From contig CALGUM010000045.1 in NCBI GenBank assembly GCA_937902295.1, positions 1 through 21,144 on the forward strand: DNA of 21,144 nucleotides, given 5' to 3'. Position 1 is the stretch's first letter. Each line of letters opens with the position of its first letter. Made by a program: the position numbers and the translations under genes. The DNA comes from an uncultured Candidatus Saccharibacteria bacterium (GTDB lineage: Bacteria; Patescibacteriota; Saccharimonadia; Saccharimonadales; Saccharimonadaceae). Below are positions 20,956 through 21,144 of the stretch, piece after piece. The notes beneath the pieces were generated by a model. The model did not search any database. It saw only the letters and a list, made by a program, of their open reading frames with translations, and was not told the DNA's origin.

Positions 20956-21144
20956 CTACTGATCTTTAATAAGATCTATCAGTGAATCCTCGTTGGTCTT
21001 ACGCCTTTGAGGCTTTTGGCGTACTGTCCGTCGTTGCTCTTTCTTCTGAGGCGGCTTATCTTGTTGCGTCTGTACAGGTAGAGGCTCGACTGGTTTTGTG
21101 TCAGTACTGGTATCAGCAGCAGTATTAGTATTCTGCGCTTGTGA
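20956..21144 (-). CDS. C-terminal 62 residues of an unidentified protein (cut by window edge)
   Basis: The minus strand is open from the window edge to TAG at 20956-20958. The translated end is low-complexity and hydrophilic: a Thr/Pro-rich part, then a Lys/Gln/Arg-rich part (QDKPPQKKEQRRTVRQKPQRRK), finishing in NEDSLIDLIKDQ. Such tails occur on DNA- or RNA-binding and secretion proteins, but no family can be named. That it is coding is supported by the uninterrupted frame, the protein-like short C-terminal motif and the terminator 16 nt beyond the stop. Confidence 0.6.
   Translation of the reverse strand, partial: SQAQNTNTAADTSTDTKPVEPLPVQTQQDKPPQKKEQRRTVRQKPQRRKTNEDSLIDLIKDQ

Noticed and set aside
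1..21144. UGA recoded to glycine as in Absconditabacteria/Gracilibacteria
   Set aside because: Several genes, including the coiled-coil gene and the phospholipase-C-like gene, end naturally at TGA, and no conserved protein contains an in-frame TGA.

Overview
The window looks like a chromosomal segment of a Candidate Phyla Radiation bacterium, most likely Candidatus Saccharibacteria (TM7). The grounds are inferential: compact genes on both strands, very short intergenic gaps, several apparently leaderless genes, an LPXTG-type cell-wall protein, a GtrA-like membrane protein, and a YibE/F protein inside a tyrS operon. Base composition is near balanced. TGA, TAG and TAA all act as stops, which argues against the UGA-recoding lineages (Absconditabacteria, Gracilibacteria). 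No rRNA gene, CRISPR array, transposase or phage gene was seen.

Layout. 1-2702 (minus): the 5' part of hisS, a secreted LPRTG-anchored protein with four Cys-paired repeats, and a SpoU/TrmH-type RNA methyltransferase. 2754-3908: a GtrA-like protein and a small membrane protein (plus), converging on and overlapping a PspC-domain protein (minus). 4037-4123: tRNA-Leu(CAG). 4178-6360 (minus): an FAD-linked oxidase and msrA. 6421-7059 (plus): a GC-rich DsbA-family protein resembling the mycothiol-dependent reductases of Actinobacteria, divergent from msrA across a symmetric -10 element.

7069-10007 is the most accessory-looking stretch. It holds two unrecognised proteins (one a long coiled-coil protein with an unfamiliar C-terminal domain), a frameshifted remnant of a second copy of the DsbA-like gene, a CsbD-like protein and an unrecognised protein with a hydrophobic tail. 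10160-10244 is tRNA-Leu(UAG). Its 3' end and terminator are repeated 138 bp downstream behind a decayed tRNA fragment.

10464-18084 (minus) is housekeeping in tight operons: tyrS, yibE/F-like, phosphohexomutase and recG with stop/start overlaps or 1-nt spacing, then a zinc-phospholipase-C-like protein and rsmD overlapping by ATGA. 18204-20858 (plus) is a class A penicillin-binding protein, preceded by a possible five-codon leader ORF. The right edge holds the C-terminal end of an unidentified minus-strand gene.

Themes. Redox and stress functions recur: MsrA, the DsbA-like reductase and its remnant, CsbD-like, PspC, and extracytoplasmic proteins with even numbers of cysteines. Two start modes coexist. 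Some genes have a -10 box 6-7 nt before ATG (leaderless); others have a clear Shine-Dalgarno sequence. The best candidates for something undescribed are the interval between the two DsbA-like 3' ends (7060-8953) and the tRNA-Leu 3'-end duplication.
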